Source: 66-474 sp050737995 (GTDB lineage: Bacteria > Pseudomonadota > Gammaproteobacteria > Xanthomonadales > Rhodanobacteraceae). Taken from it: DNA of 64,000 nt. The stretch's first letter is position 1; the number at the start of each line of letters is the position of its first letter. Below are positions 1 to 9,540 of this stretch, piece by piece. Under the pieces are notes generated by a model that had not been told where the DNA came from, ran no database searches, and was given only the letters and a program-made list of their open reading frames with translations. A program made the position numbers and the translations under genes. The DNA lies in NCBI GenBank assembly GCA_050737995.1, contig JBOHYR010000077.1:50956-114955 (forward strand). The letters are read 5' to 3'.

Positions 1-797
1 ATCCGCATCGGATCGACCTTGAATAAGGCCAAGCGTACTTCACGGATCGCAGCCTGCATCCGGCCGGGCTTGGCACGCACCGCGTACATCGTCGCGTCAT
101 CATCGAGACGAGCGGGTATCAACACCGAGTTCCACGCAATACTCAACGCATTGTCGGGGTTCGAGGACAGCACCCTCGCGACAACCCCGATGATGATGCT
201 GGGTTGCGAATCGCTGTTGAAGTAAATCGGCTTGCCAACCGCATCACCGTGTGGATACAGCCTGTCCGCCAATGCCCGGGTCACGATCACGAGGGGTGGC
301 GCCACCTTTACGCCTTGAGCAATATGCCGCACGTCGGTGCGGCTGAAATCGCGTCCGGCGACGAGGCGAAGGCCGAGCGTCGGCAGCATCTGCTGGTCGC
401 CAAAGAAGATCGTGGCAGAAGTCATGCTATGCGGCTGCGCCGGTTTGTTCGAAATGCCTTGCGTATCGACGTCACGCAACAACGGCAGCGAGTTGACCGG
501 CGTTGCATCCTGTACGTCTGGCAAGCCGCGCAACGCGGCCAGATCCGTGAGCTGCATCGCGTCGAGTTTGTCGAGCGCAGCGGGATCGCTGCCCGTGGGT
601 GCGCCCACGTAACTTTGCACGATCAGGAAAAGATTGTTCTCGATGAGCCCGCTCGGGCGATGGATACGTTGGGCCAGCGGACCGATGATGGCGATGACGT
701 TGCACACGATCGCGAGGGTCAGCGCGATTTGCAATCCAATCAGGAACACGCCGGCCTTGTGCTTGCGCAGTGCGGCGAGAATGGGGGGAAGATTCAT
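1..797 (-). CDS. ABC transporter permease, MacB/FtsX type (3' part beyond window)
   Basis: The reverse strand reads MNLPPILAALRKHKAGVF, then a hydrophobic segment (about residues 18-40), then a long periplasmic-type domain. That is the N-terminal layout of the MacB_PCD/FtsX permease family: one TM, a large extracytoplasmic domain, and later TM segments that would lie left of position 1. The ATG at 797 opens the frame, which stays open to the window edge. It follows a second permease of the same family (1014-2327) in the same direction, so the two probably form a heteromeric permease whose ATPase lies outside the window. The substrate cannot be inferred. Long plus-strand frames here are antisense shadows. 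Confidence 0.75.
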   Translation of the reverse strand, partial: MNLPPILAALRKHKAGVFLIGLQIALTLAIVCNVIAIIGPLAQRIHRPSGLIENNLFLIVQSYVGAPTGSDPAALDKLDAMQLTDLAALRGLPDVQDATPVNSLPLLRDVDTQGISNKPAQPHSMTSATIFFGDQQMLPTLGLRLVAGRDFSRTDVRHIAQGVKVAPPLVIVTRALADRLYPHGDAVGKPIYFNSDSQPSIIIGVVARVLSSNPDNALSIAWNSVLIPARLDDDATMYAVRAKPGRMQAAIREVRLALFKVDPMR

Positions 798-817
798 GAA
801 CGCATCCTCACTCTTTC

Positions 818-979
818 GTCATTCCGGACGTCGCACAGCGACGATCCGGAATCCTGCTTTCCCGGCATCGATGGAGAGCTGGATTGACTCGCGCCGTCCA
901 TGGCGCTCGCCCTTCGGGCCGCCTTCGTCGTTCGCGTTTGCAATCCTGCAAACGCAGTCGGGTTCTGCCCGCAATGACG
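818..979. repeat. REP-like intergenic element between two permease genes
   Basis: The stretch begins with GTCATTCCGGACGTCGC, continues to a CCGGAATCC inverted half, and ends with a GCAATGACG arm. The same TCATTCCGG...CCGGAATGA architecture recurs at about 10.16, 45.78, 47.17 and 51.37 kb, with fragments elsewhere. It occupies most of the spacer between the two permease genes. Confidence 0.6.
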
Positions 980-1013
980 ATGTGTTTTTTGATGGCGGTT
1001 CATCGTCATCCTC

Positions 1014-2327
1014 TCAATTCGTCTTGATCTGCCACGCGGGCTGCACGCGTGCCGCGCGCCACACCGGATACAGCGCGGCCATCAGGGTCGCAACGATCGC
1101 GATCGTGATCGTGAGCAGCAACAGGCTCGGGTCGATACGCGGCATCAGCGCCGTCCAGCTGTCCGGCATTTTCATGCGCAACCACAGGATGCCGAGCCAG
1201 GTCAGGAATACGCCCACGACTCCACCGGCCATCCCGATCAACGCGGCCTCGGCGAGAAACTGCGCGTAGATCGCGCGGCGCGGCGCACCCAGCGCACGAC
1301 GCACGCCGATCTCGCCGGACTTGCGCAAGAACTTGGCGAGCATCAGCCCGATCGTGTCTACGAGGCACACGATCAACAGGCCGATGCCGACCAGCGGCAG
1401 GATCATCAAGCTGGGCGGAAGCACCTGCAGGTAATCCAGCCACGCCATCAGGCCACGCAGGCGCACATTTGGCGGCCAACTGAAATGCTGGCGGGCGAAG
1501 CCTTCAAGGTAAGCCTTGTAGCGCGCGACTGCCGCGCCTGAATCCAGTTCCGCCATGTAGCTGATCCACACGCAACTGGAACGCAGGTAGGCGGCGAAGC
1601 CGGACTGCGCTGGCGGCTTGAAGCAATCGGTGGTGCCGTTGGGCCAAATCTGCGCCGCGACCGCAGCGGTGAAGGGCAAGAACAGGCCGATGGGCTTGAT
1701 CATATAGCCGCCGTACGCAGGCACGTCGAAATAAGCGAACTGTGCGTTCCAGTTGCCCAAGACACCCACCACCCGGTATTCGCGATTGCCGACGCGAAAA
1801 GTCTTGCCCACACTGTCGCCACCGCCGAACAGCTTGTCGTTGAGTTCTCCGCTGATGACCGCGACATGTGCACGCGCGGCATCGTCGGCATCGCTCCAAC
1901 CGTTTCCGTACTTGAACGGCACATCCAGCATCGGGAAAAATTCTCCCGTTACCGCGAAACCCGAGGCGTTGAAGGGGTGTCCGCCCAGCCGCGTGGGGAT
2001 CACGATCGGATCGATCCAGTAATTCGCGGATTGGTATTTCGCGCGATGGTCACGCAACAAGGCTTGGGCGGTGCCGTAATCCATGAGCACCGGCGGTTCG
2101 TCGCCATTGGTGGCCTTGGCGTGGATCGCCGGTCCCCACATGTCGATCGACGGCACGAACAATTGCGCGGATTTCTGCGGAATCGGATCGCCCGACATCG
2201 TGTGCACCAGTGTCCACGTGGTCATCGCCAGCGCGACGCCGACGCCGATGCTGAGCACCATCAGCGCGGTCAGTCCCGGGCTGCGGCGCAGGCTGCGCAA
2301 GGCCAGATCGAGGTAATAGCCGAACAT
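1014..2327 (-). CDS. ABC transporter permease, MacB/FtsX type
   Basis: This 437-residue protein starts MFGYYLDLALRSLRRSPG, followed by a TM (about residues 18-42), a periplasmic domain (about 45-285), and three C-terminal TM segments around the family's 'GEIGVRRALGA' coupling region. This is the standard MacB_PCD plus FtsX arrangement. The frame is open upstream to 2510, but the ATG at 2327 is chosen because GGGAGG lies just before it and the family N-terminus begins there. It is probably co-transcribed with the permease at 1-797 despite the REP-like spacer. It likely works with an unseen MacB-type ATPase in export or outer-membrane-directed transport; the substrate is unknown. Confidence 0.85.
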   Translation of the reverse strand: MFGYYLDLALRSLRRSPGLTALMVLSIGVGVALAMTTWTLVHTMSGDPIPQKSAQLFVPSIDMWGPAIHAKATNGDEPPVLMDYGTAQALLRDHRAKYQSANYWIDPIVIPTRLGGHPFNASGFAVTGEFFPMLDVPFKYGNGWSDADDAARAHVAVISGELNDKLFGGGDSVGKTFRVGNREYRVVGVLGNWNAQFAYFDVPAYGGYMIKPIGLFLPFTAAVAAQIWPNGTTDCFKPPAQSGFAAYLRSSCVWISYMAELDSGAAVARYKAYLEGFARQHFSWPPNVRLRGLMAWLDYLQVLPPSLMILPLVGIGLLIVCLVDTIGLMLAKFLRKSGEIGVRRALGAPRRAIYAQFLAEAALIGMAGGVVGVFLTWLGILWLRMKMPDSWTALMPRIDPSLLLLTITIAIVATLMAALYPVWRAARVQPAWQIKTN

Positions 2328-2596
2328 CCGTGCCCTCCCGTAAAGGAACATCCATCCCCGTGCCACCGCTACCTGCGCCCCGCGCTGTCCCGGCGCAGGC
2401 CGTCCGCTGGCTTCCGCGCGCAATCGCCGGGCTGTCCACGAGTACGGTTGCATGCGCCGTGCCCGCGGAAAATCCGGAGGCCGGCCGCGAGAATCAATCG
2501 GTTGCGTCACCGCTGCGAATCATGGACGTGTCCGCGGACACAGTGCGGACGCGCCGCGAACACTCTGATCGAGCACCGGCCCAATCCCATCCCGAA
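2328..2596. other. Intergenic stretch upstream of the permease operon
   Basis: These 269 bases separate the fadL terminator from the permease start. The permease frame runs upstream through most of it, but the translated residues look nothing like the family and the RBS sits at the 2327 start. It presumably holds the permease promoter; no convincing -35/-10 pair or palindrome stands out. Confidence 0.4.
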
Positions 2597-2626
2597 CAAA
2601 AACCCCGCCAATCGGCGGGGTTTTGC
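2597..2626 (-). terminator. Rho-independent terminator of fadL
   Basis: A perfect GC-rich stem (AACCCCGCC / GGCGGGGTT) with a short ATC-type loop is flanked by an A-run on the left and a T-run on the right, so it can function on either strand. It lies about 25 bp past the fadL stop on the minus strand, which is the expected place for fadL termination. Confidence 0.85.
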
Positions 2627-2649
2627 GTTGACAGGAAATACGGCAGCAA

Positions 2650-4011
2650 TCAGAACTTGTACTGCATCGAAATCCCGAACAGGTCGCCGGAGTTGTCGAA
2701 CGTGCCGACGAGGTTATCGCCCGTGGCGCTCATGTCGTTGATATTGCCGTCGTTGACGAACAGATGGGTGTAGCCGATATTCAAATCGACGTTCTGACTC
2801 GGCGAATAGGTGGCACCGAGCGAGATCCACTTGCGCCCGCCGTCGGGAATGCGGGGATCACGAGAGAAATCCTGGGTGGGGGTCTGGTCGTAGGCCAGAC
2901 CACCGCGCAACGTCCACTGGTCGCTCAATTTGTAGTCCAAGCCCACCGAGCCGAACCAGGTGTTGCGCCAGCCGTAGTATTGATCGATGTCCGGCTGGTA
3001 CGGATTGGCGAAGTCGATCGCGAGATTGCTGAAGGAACTCCATCCGGTCCAGCTCAGCTCCGCGCCCCACGAAATCGGCCCCATCGTCTTGTGCCAGTAA
3101 CTCAGCGAAGCGGTGGCCGGCGTGGCGAACTGGCCGCTGCCGGTGGTGTTCTGGAACAGGGGCGGCACCCCGGGTTGCGACAGGACGTATTGCACGCTGG
3201 AGGGCACCGTGAAGTATGCCTGTCCGTTGATATGCTGATTGATCTTGGCGTGATAGCTCAACGCGAGGGTGTCCTGCGAGGTCGGCTTCCACTCGGCGCC
3301 GATCTGCCAACCCCACCTCCAGTTGTCGCCGCGTATGCGTGCGGTCCCGTCCGCCGACTGCGGCAGGAAGGTCGGCGCCAGACTGAACGGTGGCGCTGCA
3401 AGGACCGCACCGAGGTCGATCGCGTTGCCGAGGTCGATCGTGGTCTTCTGCGCGATCACCGAAAAGCCTAGCGAGAACTCGGGACTGATCGCCCAAGCCA
3501 CCGAACCGGTGAAGTCCGTTGACTTCACGCTGGTTTTCAGGGCCTGATAGCGCCCCATCCAGCCGGCGTCGTAATCGGTCGTGAGACCGAAGGGCGCGTT
3601 GATGCCGAAACCGAGACGCCAATTGGACGCGATCGGTGCGATGACGCTGATCGCCGGCACACCGTACACGCCGCCACCGTTGCCGCCATTGCCGCCGGAA
3701 AGCGGCTGACCGATCGCATCGGTGCCGGAACCACTGAACTGGGTGCTGACATTGATTGCGGTCGCGTCAATTTGCACCGCGTAGGTATCGAAATCGACCA
3801 TCGCCGCGGGGTTGTTGATCACCACCGAAGCATCGTTGCCGGCAGCCTCGCGTCCGGCATAGGCGCGGCCCATCGCCTGGACGGTGTCCTCGCTGATCTG
3901 GAAGCCGGATGCGGATGCCGCCGGACTGACCAGCGCGCCAGCCAAGGCGACAGTCAGCGCGGTGAGCGCCAGGCCAGCCAGTCCAGACACGGATATCGGT
4001 TGCTTGCTCAT
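2650..4011 (-). CDS. fadL: Long-chain fatty acid outer-membrane transporter FadL family
   Basis: This 453-residue protein has a signal peptide ending near residue 34 (...AGALVSPAASA|SGFQISE). The mature N-terminus SGFQISEDTVQAMGRAYAG, followed by 'NDASVVINNPAAM', is the FadL hatch-domain signature. Alternating beta-strand sequence then ends in an outer-membrane C-terminal aromatic (MQYKF). The family forms a 14-stranded barrel importing long-chain fatty acids or hydrophobic aromatics. The ATG at 4011 is preferred over the upstream one at 4080 because of the GGAG eight bases upstream and the signal peptide. It has its own terminator and lies divergent from the ankyrin gene, with a perfect 18-bp palindrome between them. 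Specificity for fatty acids is inferred from the family. Confidence 0.92.
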   Translation of the reverse strand: MSKQPISVSGLAGLALTALTVALAGALVSPAASASGFQISEDTVQAMGRAYAGREAAGNDASVVINNPAAMVDFDTYAVQIDATAINVSTQFSGSGTDAIGQPLSGGNGGNGGGVYGVPAISVIAPIASNWRLGFGINAPFGLTTDYDAGWMGRYQALKTSVKSTDFTGSVAWAISPEFSLGFSVIAQKTTIDLGNAIDLGAVLAAPPFSLAPTFLPQSADGTARIRGDNWRWGWQIGAEWKPTSQDTLALSYHAKINQHINGQAYFTVPSSVQYVLSQPGVPPLFQNTTGSGQFATPATASLSYWHKTMGPISWGAELSWTGWSSFSNLAIDFANPYQPDIDQYYGWRNTWFGSVGLDYKLSDQWTLRGGLAYDQTPTQDFSRDPRIPDGGRKWISLGATYSPSQNVDLNIGYTHLFVNDGNINDMSATGDNLVGTFDNSGDLFGISMQYKF

Positions 4012-4088
4012 CGATGGATCTCCAGTCGTATATGTCTGCAAGTTGATGGAAAACCAGCCAGTGGGCTGGCCCAGGGACATTCGTGTCT

Positions 4089-4106
4089 TTCATACGCTTG
4101 TATGAA
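4089..4106. promoter_or_regulatory. Perfect 18-bp palindrome upstream of fadL (candidate operator)
   Basis: TTCATACGCTTGTATGAA has 7-bp perfect arms around GCTT. It lies 78-95 bp upstream of the fadL start, in the divergent spacer shared with the ankyrin gene. The size and symmetry suit a dimeric TetR- or GntR-type regulator, but no regulator is encoded nearby, so identity is unknown. Confidence 0.5.
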
Positions 4107-4236
4107 TTTTGTTATCGCGACTATGGCACCCCTGCATGGCCCGCGCAAGTACGTGGATCAAGGCGATTCGACCTATGCGTTGTAACCAATACATCGGGCT
4201 TCCCTATACTGGGCCGTCCGTCGCCCGAGCCCGTTC

Positions 4237-7200
4237 ATGCCAACAGCCAAGCCCCGTCGCCGGCCGCCGCTTTCGCGGTCGCTGCCCTGCTTCCTGCCTT
4301 CGCTGATCGTGGTATTGCTCGCGATCTGGATTCCACCCGCCTGGGAACGTTACTCGCTGTTGCTGCTCCTGATTGGCGCCTCGCTGTCGATGGCGGCGGT
4401 TTGCCATGCGATCGGCTTCGGCTGCGCACCGACCTTCACGCGCACCTTGCTGCGGCGCGGCCCGGCGCATCTGATCGCGCTGGTGATTTACACGGCGATC
4501 GTGTTCGTGCTGGTCGCCTGGCCGCTGCTGATCCTGTCGGACACGCCTTCGCTGGCGGCGACGCTGGGTTTGTGCGTGGCGCTGGTGCTCGCACTGGTTA
4601 TCCTGTGGCGATTGTGGCCGGTGTTCGGCCTGGTGTTCGAATGGGACGACGCATTCCCCGCCGGTACCGAGCACTCGTGGATCACCGCCGCGCTCGCGCG
4701 CAGCGTCAGTTTTGCGCAACACCTGACGCGCGGACGCGATCTGTTCCTGACCCATTTCCTGCCGGCGTCGCTCGCGCAACTTGCAATCGCGTTCGGCGCG
4801 CTCACGCTGGCGGGGCTGGGGGCCAGCCTGCCGGATGAAATCCGCACCGCTTCCCTGTTCCTGTTCGCGGTGGTGGTCCTGCCGGTGTGTTCGCTGATCG
4901 TCGCAAACCGCACATTGCGTCTTCTGTTCGACAGCCGCGGTCGGCACATCGGACCGCCACACGACGAACCGCCGCCATCGCGCGCATCCATCGAACCCGC
5001 CGGCAGCGACGATCCTGACGACGATACCCCGCGCTCTTTCGAGGCAGCCGCGCCAGCCGAGCCGGCACTGCCGCAATCCGCACTCGATGATGGATTGCTG
5101 GCCGCCGTCCGCGCGGGCGATCCCGCCACCGCGGACGACTGGCTGGCGCGTGGCGCCAGCCCCGACGCGGTACCGCACGCTGGCGCGCGCGACCAACGTT
5201 CGGCTCTGGTACTGGCGGCCGAGCTGCCGGACACTCGACTGCTGCGCACGCTGATCGGCAAGGGCGCGCAGGTGAACCGTCCGCACGCAGGTCTCACGCC
5301 GCTGCTGGCTGCGACCCGCTGCTGCAATCACGGCCGGCCGGAAACGGTCACGAGCCTGATTGCCAACGGCGCGGATCCCGCGCTTGCCGACGCCGACGGC
5401 AATACGCCCCTGCACCACGCCGCGTTGTGCGCGGAGCCCGCAATTGCCGCAATCCTGGTCGATGCGCAGGCACCGCTGGATGCGCGCAACCGGAATCAGG
5501 CGACGCCGCTCGCGATGGCTGCGGAGGCCGCGAACTGGCCGTTGCTCAGGTTTCTGGTCGAACACGGCGCGCTGCCCGACCCGGCCCTCCCGGCGGCCGC
5601 CGGCATCACCGACGATGATCCCGATGGGGTGAGGATTCTGCTCAAGCAAAGGGCGCACGTGAACGCGGTCGATGCGCTGGGGCGCAGTGCATTGATGCAC
5701 GCGGCCCGCGAGAACCATGCAGAGATCGCGCGCGTGTTGGTGGAAGCGGGCGCCGATGCCGCGATCGCCGATCGTTACGGCACCACGCCGCTGATGGAAG
5801 CCGCGCGTGCGGGCGCCACCACCATCGTCACGCTGCTTGCGGAAAAACGTCCTGATGTGCACGCCGCCGACCAGCACGGCCGCAGTGCGCTGATCCTGGC
5901 GTGCCAATCCCCGCGCGCGAATGCCGATTGCATCCGCGCGCTGCTGGCGATGGGCGCCGATCCAAAGCGCAAGGGCGGCGATGGCCGCAATGCGATCGAC
6001 CAGGCCTGCTCGACCGGGCGTTGGGACCTCGTCGCGTTGCTGGACCCGCAGGCGCAACTCCCGGCAAGTCACGACCACGGCAACCAGCCGGAAGCGGGCG
6101 CGGATACGCCTTCGCATTTGCTCGACGCGCTGCGCTTCGCGCACTGGAACGTGGTCGCGCTATTCACGGTGCGGGTGCGAAGCTGGCCGGCAAGCGAACT
6201 CGTGGCGCTGTATCTGGACCTCGCCGATCAACCCAACGACAGCGCGCGCGCCTGGTTGCTCGAACACGGGCTGGATGCCGAGGCGCGTCTCGACGATGGC
6301 AGCCGCCTGTTCGATGTCCTGCTCGAACGCCTGCCCACCACGCTCCCTGCGATTCGGCAACTGCTCGATGCCGGCGCCACGCCGGCTGGCGCCGGACGCT
6401 TCGCGCGCGCCTTGACGCGGCTCGGCGATACCGTGGACGGCGCGCCGTTGGCGCTGGCATTGCTTGAACGCGGTGCCGATGCGTTCGGCGCGGACCCCGA
6501 TGGTCGCGCGCCCGTGCATCACGCGAGCCGCCCGGCGTTGCTGCCGGTGCTCGAGGCGTTGCTCGAGCGCGGCGCCGATCCGAACGTCCGCGATCGCGCA
6601 GGGGCTACCCCCCTGCACGCTGCGCTGGACGCCAATCCGGACACGGCATTGCCGCTGATCAAGCAACTGATCGCGCACGGCGCGGATCCCGAAGCCGCCG
6701 CGGCCAGTGGTGAAACGGCGCTCGGCCTCGCGCTGGCGCGTGGCGCGACGCAGCTCGAATACTGGCTGCGCTGGAACGGCTGGAACCTGCCGAAGCGCCC
6801 GCTGCGCGACAGCGACCTGCCCGCCGCCGCCGGCGATCCCGACGCGGTCGCGCGATTGCTGGAACTCGGGCTGCCCGTGGATAGCCGCGACGAGCGCGGC
6901 GCCACGGCACTCCTCCGCGCCTGTGGCGCCGGCGCGTTGCAAAGCGTGCAGCGCCTGCTGGCCGCGCACGCCGATCCACAGATCACCGTCGAGACCGGCG
7001 CCTCGCCGCTTTCCGCCGCCGTCAGCGCGCGCCAACCCGACATCCTGCGCGAACTCGTCGCCAGCGGCGTTGCGGTCGACCGTCGTCATGCCGACGGCGT
7101 GACCGCACTGATGATCGCAGCCGCGCTCGGCTACCCCGACATCGCGACGGTGCTGCGTGAGCTCGGCGCGCACGCCGATTTTGCCGACGCCCAGGGACGT

Positions 7201-7674
7201 ACCGCACTGCACGCCGCCGCGCGTTTCTGTTTCGACAGCCGCGACAGCCTGCGTTGCCGCCGGCTCCTGGACACCCTGCTCGAGGACAACGCTTCCCGGA
7301 ACGTCGCCGACAAGGCGGGCGCCACGCCATTGCTGATGCTGCTCGGCGTGCACGTAAAACCGGGAACCGATTGCGACGGCACCCACCTCGGCGCGCTGCT
7401 GCCGGTGCTGCTCGGTGCCGATGCTGACGTCAACCACGCCGACGAGCACGGCGTGACCGCGCTGCACGCCTGCGCGATGCACGCCTTGTTCGAACCGGCG
7501 CGGGTGCTGCTTGCGCGCGGCGCGGACCGCGAGGCGCGCGATTGCATGCAGCGCACGCCGGCTGAAGTCGCACGCGTACTGGGCTATGTCGATCTCGCGC
7601 TGGAACTGTCGCCGCGCCGCGGCGCCTCGCTCAATGTGGAGGTGGTGACGCCGTTGATGACGCATCCGGAGTAG
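4237..7674 (+). CDS. Large membrane-anchored ankyrin-repeat protein
   Basis: This 1145-residue protein has two parts. Residues 1-235 contain about six hydrophobic segments (roughly 16-35, 41-60, 80-102, 108-125, 170-190 and 205-222). After an acidic/proline-rich linker, residues about 280-1130 are a long series of ankyrin repeats with recurrent 'G.TPL..A...' and 'LL..GAD' motifs. Ankyrin arrays are protein-binding scaffolds; no catalytic domain is visible. The start at 4237 follows a TATACT-like -10 at 4204-4209. The 3' end overlaps the convergent antiporter gene by 44 bp. Unusually for a bacterial ankyrin protein, it carries a polytopic N-terminal domain instead of a secretion signal. The partner and role are unknown. 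Confidence 0.85.
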   Translation: MPTAKPRRRPPLSRSLPCFLPSLIVVLLAIWIPPAWERYSLLLLLIGASLSMAAVCHAIGFGCAPTFTRTLLRRGPAHLIALVIYTAIVFVLVAWPLLILSDTPSLAATLGLCVALVLALVILWRLWPVFGLVFEWDDAFPAGTEHSWITAALARSVSFAQHLTRGRDLFLTHFLPASLAQLAIAFGALTLAGLGASLPDEIRTASLFLFAVVVLPVCSLIVANRTLRLLFDSRGRHIGPPHDEPPPSRASIEPAGSDDPDDDTPRSFEAAAPAEPALPQSALDDGLLAAVRAGDPATADDWLARGASPDAVPHAGARDQRSALVLAAELPDTRLLRTLIGKGAQVNRPHAGLTPLLAATRCCNHGRPETVTSLIANGADPALADADGNTPLHHAALCAEPAIAAILVDAQAPLDARNRNQATPLAMAAEAANWPLLRFLVEHGALPDPALPAAAGITDDDPDGVRILLKQRAHVNAVDALGRSALMHAARENHAEIARVLVEAGADAAIADRYGTTPLMEAARAGATTIVTLLAEKRPDVHAADQHGRSALILACQSPRANADCIRALLAMGADPKRKGGDGRNAIDQACSTGRWDLVALLDPQAQLPASHDHGNQPEAGADTPSHLLDALRFAHWNVVALFTVRVRSWPASELVALYLDLADQPNDSARAWLLEHGLDAEARLDDGSRLFDVLLERLPTTLPAIRQLLDAGATPAGAGRFARALTRLGDTVDGAPLALALLERGADAFGADPDGRAPVHHASRPALLPVLEALLERGADPNVRDRAGATPLHAALDANPDTALPLIKQLIAHGADPEAAAASGETALGLALARGATQLEYWLRWNGWNLPKRPLRDSDLPAAAGDPDAVARLLELGLPVDSRDERGATALLRACGAGALQSVQRLLAAHADPQITVETGASPLSAAVSARQPDILRELVASGVAVDRRHADGVTALMIAAALGYPDIATVLRELGAHADFADAQGRTALHAAARFCFDSRDSLRCRRLLDTLLEDNASRNVADKAGATPLLMLLGVHVKPGTDCDGTHLGALLPVLLGADADVNHADEHGVTALHACAMHALFEPARVLLARGADREARDCMQRTPAEVARVLGYVDLALELSPRRGASLNVEVVTPLMTHPE

Positions 7675-9469
7675 ACGCCGTGTCCACCGCGCTGTCGGCC
7701 TCGAACAATCCCTGAAGTTCCACGTAGGCCTCTCGCGTCGTCTGGCGCAAGGCCACGTCGTCGTCGTACACCAGATGCTGGTCGCGCAGCAATTGCTCGT
7801 CGTGATCGCGGAACAGCTCCACGCTCGCCTTCGCCTGCGTGTCGCCGAGGCCCAGCGCCTTCAGCGTCAACGCCGCCATCTTCAGGCTCGAGTAGAACGT
7901 CTCGCGCACCACGTCGTCCGGATCTGACGTCAGGTCCATCAGGCGGAACGCGTGCTGGCGGTTGCGCGCGCGCGCGATGATCTTCAGGTGCGGGAACATC
8001 CGCCGCACCATCCGCGCCGTACGCACGTTGGCGGCGGGATCATCCGTTGCCAGCACGAATACCTCGGCGCTTCCGGCGTGTGCTGCGCGCAGGATTTCGG
8101 CGCGCGACGGATCGCCGAAGAAGATGTTGGTAGCCGAGAAGCTGCGCGACATGTCCACCTGTTCGATCGAGTTCTCCAGCGCCACGAACGGAATCCCGCG
8201 TGCGTGCAGCAAGCGGCCCACGATCTGTCCGACCCGCCCGAAGCCCGCGATGATCACGCGCGGCGCGTCGGCATCGATGGTTTCGAACTCGCGTTGCGAC
8301 TTGCGCGGTGCGGGCAGGCGCGACGCAGCCAGCACCAGCAGCGGCACCGCGACCATCCCCAGCGTCACCACCAGTACCAGCAGTTCGTGTTGCGCACGCG
8401 TCAGCAGCGCATTCGCGGCCGCGAGCTTGAACACCACGAACGCGAATTCGCCGCCACCCGCGAGAAGCGCCGCGAGCTTGATCGCGTCCTTGCCGTCCAT
8501 ACGCGGGCTGAGCCTGCCGACCGCGGCCAGCACCGGCGCCTTGCAGGCCAGCAGCAACAGGACCATGCCGACCACGATCCATGGATGCAGCGCCAGCAAT
8601 TCGAGATTGACGCCCATCCCGACGGTGATGAAGAACAAGCCCAGCAGCAGGCCCTCGAACGGCGCGATGTTGGATTCGAGTTCGTGGCGATATTCGGAAT
8701 CGGCCAGCAGCACGCCGGCGAGGAACGTGCCCAGCGCCATCGAGATGCCGGCCAGTTGCATCAACCACGCAGTACCGATCACCACCAGCAGTGCGGTCGC
8801 GGTCGAGACCTCGATCAACTGCGTCTTGGCGACGGCACGAAACACCGGCCGCAACGCATAACGTCCGCCCACCACCACCACTGCGATCACGCCGGCGACG
8901 CGCAACGACGACAACCACAACGGCTGGCCCGGCGCATGCGTCGCGCGATGCGCGGCCAGCAACGGAATCGCGGCGATGAGCGGAATCGCCACCAGATCCT
9001 GGAACAACAGAATCGCGAAGGCCTGGCGTCCGTGCGGACTCTGCAGCTCGCGCCGTTCGGCGAGGATCTGCAAACCGAACGCGGTGGACGAAAAAGCGAG
9101 GCCCAGCCCGATCACCGCCGAAGCCATCGGATCGATGTGGAAACCGAACGCCGCGATCAAACCGATCACCAGCGCCGTGCCGAACACCTGCACCGCGCCC
9201 GCGCCAAACACCGCGCGCCGCATCACCCACAGCCGCTGCGGCGAGAGTTCCAGGCCGATCACGAACAGCAGCAGCGCGACCCCGAATTCTGAAATACCGC
9301 TGATCGCATCCGGATTGCGAATCCATTGCAGCCCGTACGGACCGATCACCACACCCGCCGCAAGATAACCCAGCACCGAGCCGAGCTTCAGCCGACGCGC
9401 CAACGGCACCGCGATCACCACCGCGACCAGGAACACCAACACCGATTCCAGCAGGGAATGTCCTTGCAC
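7631..9469 (-). CDS. Kef-type monovalent cation:proton antiporter (CPA2) with TrkA-N domain
   Basis: This 612-residue protein has about 12-13 TM segments (residues 5-385) of the Na+/H+ exchanger CPA2 type, with 'SVLGYLAAGVVIGPYGL' near the N-terminus and 'GEFAFV' late in the membrane domain. A cytoplasmic RCK/TrkA-N domain follows (about 405-520) with the nucleotide-binding 'GFGRVG' glycine pattern. The layout matches KefB/KefC, which release K+ in exchange for H+ under electrophile stress and are gated by glutathione adducts. No kefF/kefG-like accessory oxidoreductase is adjacent, so glutathione gating is not assured. The 3' end overlaps the ankyrin gene convergently. Confidence 0.9.
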   Translation of the reverse strand: MQGHSLLESVLVFLVAVVIAVPLARRLKLGSVLGYLAAGVVIGPYGLQWIRNPDAISGISEFGVALLLFVIGLELSPQRLWVMRRAVFGAGAVQVFGTALVIGLIAAFGFHIDPMASAVIGLGLAFSSTAFGLQILAERRELQSPHGRQAFAILLFQDLVAIPLIAAIPLLAAHRATHAPGQPLWLSSLRVAGVIAVVVVGGRYALRPVFRAVAKTQLIEVSTATALLVVIGTAWLMQLAGISMALGTFLAGVLLADSEYRHELESNIAPFEGLLLGLFFITVGMGVNLELLALHPWIVVGMVLLLLACKAPVLAAVGRLSPRMDGKDAIKLAALLAGGGEFAFVVFKLAAANALLTRAQHELLVLVVTLGMVAVPLLVLAASRLPAPRKSQREFETIDADAPRVIIAGFGRVGQIVGRLLHARGIPFVALENSIEQVDMSRSFSATNIFFGDPSRAEILRAAHAGSAEVFVLATDDPAANVRTARMVRRMFPHLKIIARARNRQHAFRLMDLTSDPDDVVRETFYSSLKMAALTLKALGLGDTQAKASVELFRDHDEQLLRDQHLVYDDDVALRQTTREAYVELQGLFEADSAVDTASTPDASSTASPPPH

Positions 9470-9540
9470 GGGCCAACCTTCAGCGCGACGGCATGACGAT
9501 TATGGCAGCACGCGTGCGCAGATTCGTGCTACGGAAGCGG

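Noticed and set aside
204..1269. Plus-strand frames over the two permease genes
   Set aside because: The reverse strand encodes clear permease sequences with TM segments; the plus frames have none.
4204..7665. Very long minus-strand open frames opposite the ankyrin gene
   Set aside because: They are shadows of GC-rich coding sequence: arginine/glutamine-rich translations, no domains, and the plus frame has clear repeats.
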